In this document: positions 19,801 to 28,307 of the stretch, piece by piece
Layout of the letters: each line of letters starts with the position of its first letter
Position numbering within the stretch: position 1 is the stretch's first letter
Source of the DNA: Aliiroseovarius sp. F47248L
Lineage (GTDB): Bacteria > Pseudomonadota > Alphaproteobacteria > Rhodobacterales > Rhodobacteraceae
Reading direction: 5' to 3'
Length of the DNA: 64,000 bases
Assembly (NCBI RefSeq): GCF_023016085.1
Contig: NZ_JALKBF010000001.1
Location: 2,656,501-2,720,500 of the forward strand
Program-made: the position numbers and the translations under genes
The notes under the pieces: model-generated
The model's database searches: none
What the model was told of the DNA's origin: nothing
The model's input: only the letters and a program-made list of their open reading frames with translations

Positions 19801-21408
19801 GCTGAAGTTTTGGCGGAAGAAATGGCTGAGCGGGCGGTACTTCGTCGACAGGACGGCAGACGGCGTGTCGTCACCCATCGACGCAAGGGCTTCTTTGCCA
19901 TCCTCGGCCATTGGCGCAAGAATCTGTTCCAGCTCTTCCAACGTATACCCGGCGGCCAATTGACGGCGGCGCAGATCGTCGTCGGAATAGATTGGCATTT
20001 CATCAACCCCGGTAAACTCTTCATCCAGATCATTAATTTTGCCGACCCATTCACCAAACGGAAGCGAAGCAGACAGACGATCCTTGATCTCGGTGTCATG
20101 ATACAACTTGCCTTCGACCGTATCGACGGCCAGAAGCTGCCCCGGACCCAACGCGCCTTTTTCCACGACACCAGCTTCGTCAATCGGCACCATTCCGGCT
20201 TCGGACCCGGCAATCACCAGCCCGTCACCCGTCACGACATAACGCATCGGGCGCAACCCGTTGCGGTCAAGCCCGGCGCAGACCCAGCGGCCATCGGTCA
20301 TGGCAAGGGCGGCAGGGCCGTCCCATGGCTCCATCACCGAGTTGCAATAGGAATACATGTCCTTCCACGCTTCGGGCAGTTCAACCGCCTGCTTTGACCA
20401 GCTTTCCGGCACCAGCATGGTTTTCGCCATAGGGGCCGAGCGGCCCGCACGCACCAAAACCTCGAACACCGCGTCCAATGCGGCCGAGTCTGACGACCCT
20501 CCCGGCACGATCGGCTTGATGTCTTCAGCCAAATCACCAAAGGCGCTGGACGCCATGCGGATCTCGTGGCTTTTCATCCAGTTCAGGTTGCCCTTGAGCG
20601 TATTGATCTCGCCGTTATGGGCCAGCATGCGGAAAGGCTGTGCCAACCACCACTGCGGGAACGTGTTCGTCGAATAACGCTGGTGATAGATCGCGAAGGT
20701 CGAGATGAACCGCTCGTCCATCAGGTCAGGATAGAAAACGGCAACCTGTTCGGCCAGCATCATACCCTTATAAATGATCGACCGGCACGACAGCGACGCG
20801 ATGTATAGCCCATAGATCTGAGAGGACGCGGCAGCTTTCTCGATCCGACGGCGGATCACGTAGAGTTCGCGCTCGAACGTGACTTCATCAACGCCTTTCG
20901 AGTTCGAAATCATGATCTGTTCAATCTCGGGCCGCGTCGCGTTGGCCTTTTCACCCAGACATGTAATGTCCACGGGAACATGGCGCCAGCCATAGATGTG
21001 ATAGCCCATGCGCAGAATTTCGGATTCCACGATGGTCCGGCACGCTTCCTGTGCGCCAAAATCCGTGCGCGGCAGAAACACCTGACCGACCGCGATCAAC
21101 TGGTCTTCATGCGGCTCGTGTCCTGTGCGGCGAATCTGGTCGTAAAAGAACGGCACCGGGATCTGGATGTGAATGCCTGCCCCGTCACCGGTTTTGCCGT
21201 CAGCATCGACAGCGCCCCTGTGCCAGATGGCCTTCAGCGCGGCGATCCCAGCTTCGACCACATCGCGCGACGCTTTGCCTTCGACCGAGACAACCAAACC
21301 CACACCGCACGAGCTGTGCTCATCTTCTTCGCGATAAAGGCTGTTCTCGCTCATAAACTTGCGTTTGGCTTCCTCGTGGCGGGCCCAATCGGCATCATAC
21401 TTTGTCAT
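16870..21408 (-). CDS. gltB: Glutamate synthase (NADPH) large subunit
   Basis: A 1512-residue GOGAT alpha subunit that makes two glutamates from glutamine and 2-oxoglutarate. The start at 21408 follows AGAGGAG and leaves a 33-residue propeptide before Cys34 (HSSCGVGLV), the N-terminal nucleophile of the class II glutaminase domain. The FMN/2-oxoglutarate synthase domain includes SISVISSYRGG-type and GEGGE loops and the 3Fe-4S motif CIMVRQCQSNTCPVGVC. The C-terminal GXGXG repeat domain has GSNGCEYMTGGVAVILG. It lies 58 bases behind gltD. Confidence 0.97.
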   Translation of the reverse strand: MTKYDADWARHEEAKRKFMSENSLYREEDEHSSCGVGLVVSVEGKASRDVVEAGIAALKAIWHRGAVDADGKTGDGAGIHIQIPVPFFYDQIRRTGHEPHEDQLIAVGQVFLPRTDFGAQEACRTIVESEILRMGYHIYGWRHVPVDITCLGEKANATRPEIEQIMISNSKGVDEVTFERELYVIRRRIEKAAASSQIYGLYIASLSCRSIIYKGMMLAEQVAVFYPDLMDERFISTFAIYHQRYSTNTFPQWWLAQPFRMLAHNGEINTLKGNLNWMKSHEIRMASSAFGDLAEDIKPIVPGGSSDSAALDAVFEVLVRAGRSAPMAKTMLVPESWSKQAVELPEAWKDMYSYCNSVMEPWDGPAALAMTDGRWVCAGLDRNGLRPMRYVVTGDGLVIAGSEAGMVPIDEAGVVEKGALGPGQLLAVDTVEGKLYHDTEIKDRLSASLPFGEWVGKINDLDEEFTGVDEMPIYSDDDLRRRQLAAGYTLEELEQILAPMAEDGKEALASMGDDTPSAVLSTKYRPLSHFFRQNFSQVTNPPIDSLREFRVMSLKTRFGNLKNVLDESGTQTEIIVLESPFVANEQFKKLTDAFNAQMAEIDCTFPAKGGDGALRVALDDIRAKAEDAVRSGAGHIVLTDQGQNEDRIAMPMILATSAIHSWLVKKGLRTFCSINVRSAECLDPHYFAVLVGCGATTVNAYLAEDSLADRIGRGLLDCSLTEAVRRYREAIDQGLLKIMAKMGISVISSYRGGLNFEAVGLSRAMVAEFFPGMTSRISGIGVNGIQKKLEEVHAAGFGGGKQVLPVGGFYKARRSGETHAWEAQTMHLLQSACDRASFQTWKQYSARMRANPPIHLRDLLDIKPLGKEVPIEEVESINAIRKRFVTPGMSLGALSPEAHRTLSIAMNRIGAKSDSGEGGESPDDFTPEPNGDNASAKIKQVASGRFGVTAEYLLNCEELEIKVAQGAKPGEGGQLPGMKVTDLIAKLRHSTKGVTLISPPPHHDIYSIEDLAQLIYDLKQINPRCKVTVKLVAASGVGTIAAGVAKAKADVILISGHNGGTGASPSTSIKFAGLPWEMGLTEAHQVLAMNNLRDRVTLRTDGGLRTGRDIVMAAMMGAEEYGIGTAALIAMGCIMVRQCQSNTCPVGVCTQDDDLRKKFTGSADKVVNLITFYAQEVREILASIGARSLDEVIGRADLLSQVSRGSAHLDDLDLNPLLLVVDGADKIVYNRNRDRNAVPDTLDAEIVRDAHRFLEDGEKMQLSYTVQNTHRTVGTRISSHIVKRFGMRNSLQPDHLTVKLQGSAGQSLGAFAAPGLKIEVSGDANDYVGKGLSGGTVIVRPPLTSPLVAKDNTIIGNTVLYGATDGFLFAAGRAGERFAVRNSGAHVVIEGCGSNGCEYMTGGVAVILGSIGSNFGAGMTGGMAYLYDPDGVAQKYMNMESLVTNPVTVDHWEAQLKSLIERHAEETRSQLATEILRHWDLEIGNFIQVCPIEMLNKLPAPLSMEADAIPAQ

Positions 21409-21466
21409 CTCGGTTCTCCTCTCGGACGGGCGGGGGTGCTTTGACCCGGCTGGCCCGAAAAATTCG

Positions 21467-22900
21467 TTATTCGGCAGCAAGCGCTTGGGATGCGTTCAGC
21501 GTGGCAAGAATATTTGCCCCGGCTTCGCGCCCGTCGCGAATGGCCCAAACCACCAGCGAGGCACCTCGCACGATGTCGCCCACGGCCCAAACGCCCTCCA
21601 GCTCGGTCTGATGTGTCTCGAACGCGGCCTTTACGGTGCCCCAGCGGGTGACTGTCAGATCCTGCTCACCCCACAAGGCCGGCAGGTCTTCAGGTTCAAA
21701 ACCCAGCGCTTTGATCACCAGATCGGCGTCCTCGGTGTATTCCGATCCCTCGATCACCTCGGGGCTGCGACGACCGGTTACGTCAGGTGCGCCAAGGCGC
21801 ATTTTCTGCACGATCACGCCAGAGACGGGATCGCCAGAGAACCCTTTCGGGGCCGACAGCCAGACGAATTCCACGCCTTCTTCTTCGGCATTCTGCGTTT
21901 CGCGCTGTGATCCTGGCATGTTCGCGCGGTCACGACGATACAAGCATTTCACCGACTTCGCACCCTGCCGAACAGCGGTGCGCACGCAGTCCATCGCGGT
22001 GTCACCACCGCCGATCACCACGACATTCTTGCCTTCGGCATTCAGCTCTCCGCTGTCGAAGGCGGGAACAGCATCGCCAAAGCTTAGCTTGTTCGAGCAG
22101 GTCAGATAGTCCAGCGCCGGTACGATACCCTTGGCGCCAGCCCCCGGCCCAGACAGATCGCGGCCCTTGTATACGCCGGTTGCCAGCAACACAGCGTCAT
22201 GGATCGCGCGAATGTCCTGAAAGCTAATGTCCTTTCCGACATTGCAGTTCAGAACAAACTCGACGCCCGCATCTTCCAAAAGCTTCACGCGGCGCAAAAC
22301 CACATCTTTTTCAAGTTTGAATCCGGGAATACCATAGGTCATCAACCCGCCTGCTCGGTCATGACGATCATAGACGGTTACGTTCACGCCTGCGCGCACC
22401 AGAACATCCGCCGCGGCCAGACCGCCCGGACCTGCGCCGATGATCGCAACGCTTTCATCGCGCTTGGTGACGGGTGTGATCGGCTCAACCCAACCGTTGT
22501 CCCATGCTGTGTCGGTAATATACTTCTCGACCGCGCCAATGGTGACGGTGCCATGACCGGATTGTTCAATCACGCAATTGCCTTCGCACAGACGGTCCTG
22601 CGGACAGATGCGGCCACAGATCTCTGGAAATGTGTTCGTCGACTGGCTCAGCTCGTAGGCTTCCTTAAGCCGACCTTCTGCCGTCATTCGCAGCCAATCG
22701 GGAATGTTGTTGTGCAGCGGACAATGGGTCTGGCAATACGGCACACCGCACTGACTGCACCGGCTGGCTTGCTCGGCAGCTTTCTGGGAAGCAAACTCAG
22801 CATAGATTTCGTGGAAGTCTTCTTTGCGTGCGTCCGCCGCTCGCTTTTCGGGCATATCCCGTCCGACAGTCACAAATTTCAACATAGGCTGCTTGGCCAT
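21467..22900 (-). CDS. gltD: Glutamate synthase (NADPH) small subunit
   Basis: A 477-residue FAD/NADPH and iron-sulfur subunit that passes electrons to GltB. The N-terminal cluster motifs CSQCGVPYCQTHCPLHNNIPD and CGRICPQDRLCEGNCV are present (each quoted in part). The FAD site is GAGPGGLAAADVLVRAG and the NADPH site GGGDTAMDCVRTAV. gltD precedes gltB, in the order gltD-gltB. Its promoter must lie in the 221-base divergent gap with uppP. Confidence 0.96.
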   Translation of the reverse strand: MAKQPMLKFVTVGRDMPEKRAADARKEDFHEIYAEFASQKAAEQASRCSQCGVPYCQTHCPLHNNIPDWLRMTAEGRLKEAYELSQSTNTFPEICGRICPQDRLCEGNCVIEQSGHGTVTIGAVEKYITDTAWDNGWVEPITPVTKRDESVAIIGAGPGGLAAADVLVRAGVNVTVYDRHDRAGGLMTYGIPGFKLEKDVVLRRVKLLEDAGVEFVLNCNVGKDISFQDIRAIHDAVLLATGVYKGRDLSGPGAGAKGIVPALDYLTCSNKLSFGDAVPAFDSGELNAEGKNVVVIGGGDTAMDCVRTAVRQGAKSVKCLYRRDRANMPGSQRETQNAEEEGVEFVWLSAPKGFSGDPVSGVIVQKMRLGAPDVTGRRSPEVIEGSEYTEDADLVIKALGFEPEDLPALWGEQDLTVTRWGTVKAAFETHQTELEGVWAVGDIVRGASLVVWAIRDGREAGANILATLNASQALAAE

Positions 22901-23121
22901 CCTGGCTCTCCGTCAATTTGGCTCGGTCCTGCGCTTTTAATGAAGACCCAGACTCATTAAAAGACAGCATTGCTGACCTATATACCATTCTCAAGAAGAT
23001 TTTTCCGCAATTCTGCAAAATACACCCTATTTTTACGTCAGTATTATTTACCTTTTATCCCCCTTCCTTTTCTAGATGGCTTGTTTAGCTTGCGCGACAA
23101 CATATTTCATAAGGCTCCTGC
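22901..23121. promoter_or_regulatory. Divergent gltD / uppP promoter region
   Basis: A 221-base AT-rich gap between the divergent gltD and uppP genes. It must hold both promoters. The stretch around 22975-23060 is strongly AT-rich. No clear regulator site, riboswitch or small ORF could be identified by eye. Confidence 0.5.
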
Positions 23122-23925
23122 ATGACCCTCGCCCATTTGTTTCTTGTCGCCGTGATACAGGGAATCACCGAATTTCTGCCGGTTTCCTCGTCTGGGCACC
23201 TTGCCCTTATCCCGCACCTCACCAGCCTGCCAGATCAAGGACAAACCATTGATGTCGCTGTGCATGTGGGCACGTTGGGAGCGGTGGTTCTGTTCTTCTG
23301 GCAAGATGTGCGGATGGGGCTGGCAGGCGTACCGCGGATGCTGACGGGGCGCATTGATACGCCCGGTGCACGGTTGGCGTTTTTGCTGGCCATCGCAACG
23401 ATCCCGGCCATTGTAATTGGACTAATCCTGAAGCTGACTGGCCTAAATGATGCCATGCGATCGGTCAAAGTCATTGCGTGGACGATGATCCTGTTTGGGC
23501 TAGTACTCTATTGGGTCGATCAGAAAGGCGCGTCTGAAAAGAACGCCGATGATTGGACGCTGCGGGACGCGGTTATCATGGGGCTTTGGCAAGCGTTGGC
23601 GTTGATTCCCGGAACGTCGCGGTCTGGCGCCACCATCTCGGGTGCGCGCGCACTGGGATATGCGCGCCATGACGCCGCAAAACTGTCGATGTTGATGTCG
23701 ATCCCGACGATCTTTGCATCCGGTGTTCTGTTGGGGTCCGAGGTGGTCGCTACAGCAAACATGCAGGTCGCCAAGGACGGAGCCATCGCGGCGGTGCTGG
23801 CGTTTGCCTCGGCGCTTCTGGCGCTGAGCTTGATGATGCGCCTGCTCAGATCCGTCAGCTTCACGCCCTATGTAGTTTATCGTATCGCGCTTGGAGCCGT
23901 GTTGCTGTTCATCGCTTATCAATGA
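23122..23925 (+). CDS. uppP: Undecaprenyl-diphosphatase (UppP/BacA)
   Basis: A 267-residue membrane phosphatase that recycles undecaprenyl diphosphate to the monophosphate carrier used for cell-wall synthesis. The two active-site motifs are intact: ITEFLPVSSSGHL near residue 15-27 and PGTSRSGATISGARALG. About eight hydrophobic helices and the length are as expected. It is monocistronic and ends in a shared terminator with the convergent NDUFA9-like gene. Confidence 0.96.
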   Translation: MTLAHLFLVAVIQGITEFLPVSSSGHLALIPHLTSLPDQGQTIDVAVHVGTLGAVVLFFWQDVRMGLAGVPRMLTGRIDTPGARLAFLLAIATIPAIVIGLILKLTGLNDAMRSVKVIAWTMILFGLVLYWVDQKGASEKNADDWTLRDAVIMGLWQALALIPGTSRSGATISGARALGYARHDAAKLSMLMSIPTIFASGVLLGSEVVATANMQVAKDGAIAAVLAFASALLALSLMMRLLRSVSFTPYVVYRIALGAVLLFIAYQ

Positions 23926-23954
23926 AAAAGGCGCGGTAAATGCCGCGCCTTCTT
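23926..23954. terminator. Bidirectional terminator between uppP and the NDUFA9-like gene
   Basis: A 9-bp stem AAGGCGCGG / CCGCGCCTT with a six-base loop lies between the two convergent stop codons, with A-rich and T-rich flanks (AAAAAGG on one side, CCTTCTT on the other). Confidence 0.85.
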
Positions 23955-23973
23955 GATCTTGTGTAGGTTACGA

Positions 23974-24960
23974 TCAGCCGTCTGTGCGAAGGTTCTTCGC
24001 CGAATTCTGGATCTCTGCATACTGCCCACTATGGCGGAACCGCCAGAGGTAGTCGGGAATAATAGCCTCCATTGCGATCGGGGTGATGCCTAGCTCGGCA
24101 AACCCCTTGGCGTCGTCGGCAACCACATTGTCATGTGCCAGCGACCGCACCTGATCACGGGTCAGGGGTGACTTGATCAAGCCACCAGAAATCCACTGGA
24201 TGAAGTCAAAAACAGCCGCTTGCAGCTTGGCAACGCCAAACGGAAGATTGATGACAGCGCGGCGGCGCTGAACCTGTTCCAGCATCTCGCCAATCAACTC
24301 ACGCAGGGTCGCCACATCCGGGCCGCCCAATTCGTAAATGCCCGGCTCGACCTGACCCAACACGGCCTTTTCGGCAGCGGCGGCAACATCATCAACAAAC
24401 ACGGGCTGGAACTTTGTCTCGCCGCCAGTGATGGGCAGGATCGGACCGAACCGCGTCATGCCGGCAAACCGATTGAAGAATTCATCCTCTTGCCCAAAAA
24501 TGACCGAGGGGCGCAGGATCACCGCGCCGGGGAATGCATCTTGCACGCCCGCCTCGCCTTGCGCTTTCGTTTGCGCATATTCGCTGTCGCTGCTTGCGTC
24601 CGCTCCGATCGCGGACAATTGCACCAAGCGCGAAACGCCTTGCTCTGCCGCGATCCGCGCCACACGCTCTGCGCCCTCGTGATGCACTGCGTCAAAGTTG
24701 TTTTTTCCGATTGAGTTCAGCACACCCACGCAGTTGACCACCGCATCCGCACCCATCATCGCGTCCCGCACAGAAGCGTCATCGCGGATGTTGCACAGAA
24801 TCGGTTCAACCTGCCCGACCGCGCCATAGGGTTTGACGAACAGGGCTTCGTTTGGCCGACGCACGGCAACGCGCACGCGCCACCCCTGTTTGGCCATGCG
24901 GCGCGCAATATAGCGCCCAACAAAGCCCGAACCGCCATAGATGGTGACAAGCTTGGACAT
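23974..24960 (-). CDS. Complex I NDUFA9-like NAD(P)-binding protein
   Basis: A 328-residue atypical SDR. The start at 24960 follows AAGGAG. The N-terminus KLVTIYGGSGFVGRYIARRMA is a GxxGxxG dinucleotide-binding loop, then ADAVVNCVGVLNSIGKNNF and VQLSAIGADASSDSEYAQTKAQGE, the pattern of the NDUFA9 family. In mitochondria and some alphaproteobacteria NDUFA9-type proteins associate with respiratory complex I; other members act in quinone biosynthesis. No complex I genes are nearby, so the link is only by family. Confidence 0.85.
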   Translation of the reverse strand: MSKLVTIYGGSGFVGRYIARRMAKQGWRVRVAVRRPNEALFVKPYGAVGQVEPILCNIRDDASVRDAMMGADAVVNCVGVLNSIGKNNFDAVHHEGAERVARIAAEQGVSRLVQLSAIGADASSDSEYAQTKAQGEAGVQDAFPGAVILRPSVIFGQEDEFFNRFAGMTRFGPILPITGGETKFQPVFVDDVAAAAEKAVLGQVEPGIYELGGPDVATLRELIGEMLEQVQRRRAVINLPFGVAKLQAAVFDFIQWISGGLIKSPLTRDQVRSLAHDNVVADDAKGFAELGITPIAMEAIIPDYLWRFRHSGQYAEIQNSAKNLRTDG

Positions 24961-25100
24961 GGTAGCTCTCCTTGAAAACCTTGACGATTGCATAGCTTTC
25001 CAAGACGCCCAGAGCAAGGCGCAAACCGAATCCGCGAAATCCCCGCGATTCCGGTTGACAGTATCGGCGACGCACTTTACATCGCGGCTTCACCAACCGT

Positions 25101-25187
25101 GCCCAGATGGCGGAATTGGTAGACGCGCTAGCTTCAGGTGCTAGTGTCCGTATGGACGTGGAGGTTCGAGTCCTCTTCTGGGCACCA
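25101..25187 (+). tRNA. tRNA-Leu (CAG)
   Basis: An 87-base tRNA including the encoded ACCA end. The acceptor stem GCCCAGA pairs with TCTGGGC at 25177-25183. The anticodon stem CTAGC/GCTAG frames loop TTCAGGT, giving anticodon CAG at 25135-25137. The long variable arm (GTCCGTATGGAC) and the T arm with GGTTCGAGTCC are as in leucine tRNAs. Confidence 0.97.
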
Positions 25188-25235
25188 TTTCTCATGATCA
25201 TTCTTGTGATACTCGGTGCCTTGGATGGCGATCGA

Positions 25236-25520
25236 CTATTTCGTCGTCCAAGCAGTGTAGCGGTCTACCAGTTCGTGCTCACAGATTTTGAAAAGAAACC
25301 AGCACGACAGCGAAAGTAATCCCCAGACCACCAGTTCAAGCCATTGCCAGAACACACCGTGCAGAATCGCCTCACGACCAAATTTGCGAAGGAATTCAAC
25401 GCTGGCCATCGACTGCGAGAACAGGTTTATCGACACGAAGGCAAAGACCGTAACCGTGCCGCCTGCAAGCAAAAAGACAAGAAACCAAGGCCATCGGTTA
25501 ATTTTCAGGATCGTCATCAT
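25236..25520 (-). CDS. Small hypothetical membrane protein
   Basis: A 94-residue protein I do not recognise. The start at 25520 has GGAG five bases upstream; a second ATG follows directly. Two hydrophobic helices are clear, WPWFLVFLLAGGTVTVFAFV and an interrupted one around VFWQWLELVVWGLLSLSCWF, so it is probably an inner-membrane protein with both ends in the cytoplasm. The C-terminus is short and charged. It lies between tRNA-Leu and the divergent phaC gene. No function can be given. Confidence 0.6.
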   Translation of the reverse strand: MMTILKINRWPWFLVFLLAGGTVTVFAFVSINLFSQSMASVEFLRKFGREAILHGVFWQWLELVVWGLLSLSCWFLFKICEHELVDRYTAWTTK

Positions 25521-25785
25521 CAGGTCTCCGGTGCGGAAATGAAATGTCATTAGGGCTTTGAATCTGAATTGAAGCACAGTCGGCCCGGTATTGCATCACA
25601 CCCGCAAATGGTTCCAAAACGATTTCCCACCACAAGTATTCTGCCGTCCGGCGATATGAGATACCTTCTTTCTTTGCAACATCGCTGATAAAAACCTTCA
25701 CGAACGAGCGCGCTTTGCAAAATTCGTGAAGCAATTCCCTGACAAGGTCGCCCGCGATAACGGTGCAAACGGAAAGGCAGAGGCT

Positions 25786-27408
25786 ATGTCCAAGGATCTC
25801 TTCAAACTGTTCGAGGCGATGAGCAAAACGGACGGTTCTGCCTTTGCAGACTGGGCCAACACCATGCTCAGATACCAAAATGACATGGCAAAACTGTGGA
25901 TGGGCACGGCGCTGCATGGCGAAGCGGCCGTTGCAGAAACGCGCGATCGGCGATTTGGCGGAGAGGCGTGGAACGAAGGGATATTCCCGATCCTGCGCCA
26001 TTCATACGAGCTGACTTCCAAGGCGATGGTGGACATGGCCGACAAGGCAGGACTACCCGATCACGAGCAAGAGAAGTTAAGCTTCTACGCTCGCATTGCC
26101 GCCGACAACTTGGCACCGTCCAACTTCCTTCTGACCAATCCCGAAGCCCAGAAGTTGGCAAAAGAAACCGGGGGACAAAGCCTGTTTGATGGGTATCAAA
26201 ACCTGCTGACAGACCTTGAGAAGGGCTATATCTCGACCACCGACGAAGAGGCGTTCGAGGTTGGTAAGAACCTTGCGACGACACCGGGTGCGGTGATTTA
26301 CCGCAACGAGTTGATCGAGTTGATCCAATACGAACCGAAGACCGCCAAAACACGCAAAGCACCGATCCTGATCGTACCGCCCTGCGTCAACAAGTTCTAT
26401 ATCTTTGATCTGAACGAAAAGAAGTCGATGATCCGCTATCTGCTGGAACAAGGGCAGAGCGTTTACACCATCGCTTGGCGCAATCCGGGGCCAGAGATGG
26501 GAGATCACAGCTGGGACGATTACATCGCAGACGGTATTTTCGAGGCGGTAAAGGTCACTTCTTCTGTCAGCAAGTCCAAGTCAATTGACATTCTGGGCTG
26601 GTGCAACGGCGGCACAATGTTGACCGCAGCCCTTGCCGTGATGCCCAAGGCGATTAAATCCAAACTCGGCACCGCGACGTTCCTATCATCACTGATCGAT
26701 TTTTCCGACCCCGGCCAAATCAAGGTGTTCATCGACGAACCACAGGTCGAAATCTACAACCAACGCCTGAAGGCTGAAAAAGTTGCTCCGGGCCGCGATA
26801 TCGCCAACGCGATGGCAATGCTGCATGTCAACGAATCCATCTGGAACTTCGTGGTGTCGAACTACCTGATGGGCAAATCCCCTGCGCCGTTTGACGTGCT
26901 GTATTGGAACGCCGACACCTCGAACCTGCCTGCGAAATGGTACAGCTACTTCGTTGAAGAAATGTATATGGCGAACAAGCTGAAAGACCCCGGTGCGCTA
27001 ACCCTGTGTGGCACCCCGGTCGATACGGGCAACATCGACTTGCCCTGTTATTTCCTTGCTGCCGATGGTGACCATATCGTGCCCTGGAAAACATCCTACA
27101 CCGCGACCAAACTGGTCTCGGGCCCGACCGAGTTCGTGTTGACCACTGGCGGCCACGTATCCGGCACCGTGATAAACCATCCCGCCAAAAGCCGTCGGCA
27201 ATTCTGGGCCGGTGGTAAAACGACGGGCAATGCCGAGAACTGGCAGGAAAGCGCAAAACAAACCGATGGCAGCTGGTGGCCGCACTGGCTTGAGTGGCTG
27301 GACGCGCAAAACCCGGCAGAACGGGGTGCCAAACCCAAGACGCTTGGCAATAAGACTTATGCCCCGATGGACCCCGCCCCGGGCACCTATGTGCTTGAGG
27401 GTGCGTGA
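25786..27408 (+). CDS. phaC: Poly(3-hydroxyalkanoate) synthase
   Basis: A 540-residue class I-type PHA synthase that polymerises hydroxyacyl-CoA into storage granules. The lipase-like box ILGWCNGGTML places the catalytic cysteine at about residue 273; the aspartate in AADGDHIVPW and the histidine in TTGGHVSGT complete the triad. The ATG at 25786 follows GGAAAGG at good spacing; a GTG 60 bases upstream lacks a binding site. Two TTTGCAA words lie 41 bases apart upstream (25673 and 25714) and could be regulator sites, but this is only a visual observation. The N-terminus is a little short for class I enzymes. Confidence 0.93.
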   Translation: MSKDLFKLFEAMSKTDGSAFADWANTMLRYQNDMAKLWMGTALHGEAAVAETRDRRFGGEAWNEGIFPILRHSYELTSKAMVDMADKAGLPDHEQEKLSFYARIAADNLAPSNFLLTNPEAQKLAKETGGQSLFDGYQNLLTDLEKGYISTTDEEAFEVGKNLATTPGAVIYRNELIELIQYEPKTAKTRKAPILIVPPCVNKFYIFDLNEKKSMIRYLLEQGQSVYTIAWRNPGPEMGDHSWDDYIADGIFEAVKVTSSVSKSKSIDILGWCNGGTMLTAALAVMPKAIKSKLGTATFLSSLIDFSDPGQIKVFIDEPQVEIYNQRLKAEKVAPGRDIANAMAMLHVNESIWNFVVSNYLMGKSPAPFDVLYWNADTSNLPAKWYSYFVEEMYMANKLKDPGALTLCGTPVDTGNIDLPCYFLAADGDHIVPWKTSYTATKLVSGPTEFVLTTGGHVSGTVINHPAKSRRQFWAGGKTTGNAENWQESAKQTDGSWWPHWLEWLDAQNPAERGAKPKTLGNKTYAPMDPAPGTYVLEGA

Positions 27409-27411
27409 CGC

Positions 27412-28242
27412 ATGAAAGACTTAAACGCCACCAACACGCATCCTGACATCACATTCAGCACCGTCACCGTTGACGATACCTCGGTCCGCTACCTTCAGCG
27501 CGACGGTGCAACCGATACGCCGCCCCTTTTGATCTTCAACGGGCTGGGACAATCGCTGGAAGTGCTTTTGCCGCTGATCGACGAGTTGAAAGACCGCACC
27601 ATTGTGGCCTTCGACATGCCCGGCATCGGGCGCACCCCGATGCTTGAGGATATCGCGACAGTCGCGGACTACGCCGAATTTACCCTGCGCCTGCTGGACA
27701 AGCTGAAAATCGAAAATGTCGACGTGCTGGGCATTTCCTGGGGTGGTGCGGTCGCCCAGCATCTGGCGCGTGACGCATCCAGCCGCGTGGGCAAGCTGGT
27801 ACTGGCCATCACATCAGCGGGCGGGATCGGCAGTTGGTGGGGCACCCCGATTGCCCTGTCTGAAATCATGTTCCCGATGCGCTACATCAGCAAAACCTAC
27901 GGCAACTTCATCGGACCGCTGATGTATGGCGGTGAAGCAATTTTTGCGCCAGACGATTTCCGCGAATACTCAAAACACGCCATTGCGCCCAGCCCGGAAG
28001 GGTACTTCACCCAAGTGCGTGCCATGTGCAACTGGACCAGCTTACCGTGGTTGCGTCAGCTGCCGCAAAAGGCCCTGATCATCGCGGGTAAGTATGATGG
28101 TCTGATCCCGATCACCAATCAGATCCTACTGGCCAACATGATGCAAAACGCCCGGCTTGAGGTTTATCCTGCAGGCCACTTGCTGATGTACACCCAGCGC
28201 AAGGATGTGGGCGTGACCATCGGAGCATTTCTGGACGGCTGA
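27412..28242 (+). CDS. phaZ: Alpha/beta hydrolase, PHA depolymerase-like
   Basis: A 276-residue alpha/beta hydrolase. LLIFNGLGQSLEVLLPLIDE supplies the oxyanion region, LGISWGGAVAQHLA the nucleophile elbow (Ser109), GKYDGLIPI the acid and YPAGHLLMY the histidine. The arrangement resembles intracellular medium-chain PHA depolymerases (PhaZ) of Pseudomonas, which also sit directly behind phaC. It starts three bases after the phaC stop, so synthesis and mobilisation of PHA are probably encoded as one transcript. Other hydrolase activities cannot be excluded. Confidence 0.8.
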   Translation: MKDLNATNTHPDITFSTVTVDDTSVRYLQRDGATDTPPLLIFNGLGQSLEVLLPLIDELKDRTIVAFDMPGIGRTPMLEDIATVADYAEFTLRLLDKLKIENVDVLGISWGGAVAQHLARDASSRVGKLVLAITSAGGIGSWWGTPIALSEIMFPMRYISKTYGNFIGPLMYGGEAIFAPDDFREYSKHAIAPSPEGYFTQVRAMCNWTSLPWLRQLPQKALIIAGKYDGLIPITNQILLANMMQNARLEVYPAGHLLMYTQRKDVGVTIGAFLDG

Positions 28243-28243
28243 A

Positions 28244-28288
28244 ACAAAAAACCTCCCCGCCTTTGAACAAGGCAGAGAGGGTGTTTTT
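28244..28288. terminator. Bidirectional terminator between phaZ and the aldehyde dehydrogenase gene
   Basis: A hairpin with CCTCCCCGCCTT on one side and AAGGCAGAGAGG on the other (central GCCTT/AAGGC stem, internal mismatches) is bordered by an A run on the left and GTGTTTTTG on the right. It lies between two convergent stop codons. Confidence 0.75.
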
Positions 28289-28307
28289 GCTCAGAGACTG
28301 TTGTCTC

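Noticed and set aside
25498..26001. 167-residue minus-strand ORF overlapping the phaC start
   Set aside because: It lies antisense to phaC and overlaps the small membrane protein gene; no start context or family resemblance is seen. Its C-terminal half in the intergenic part looks more protein-like, but not enough to call.
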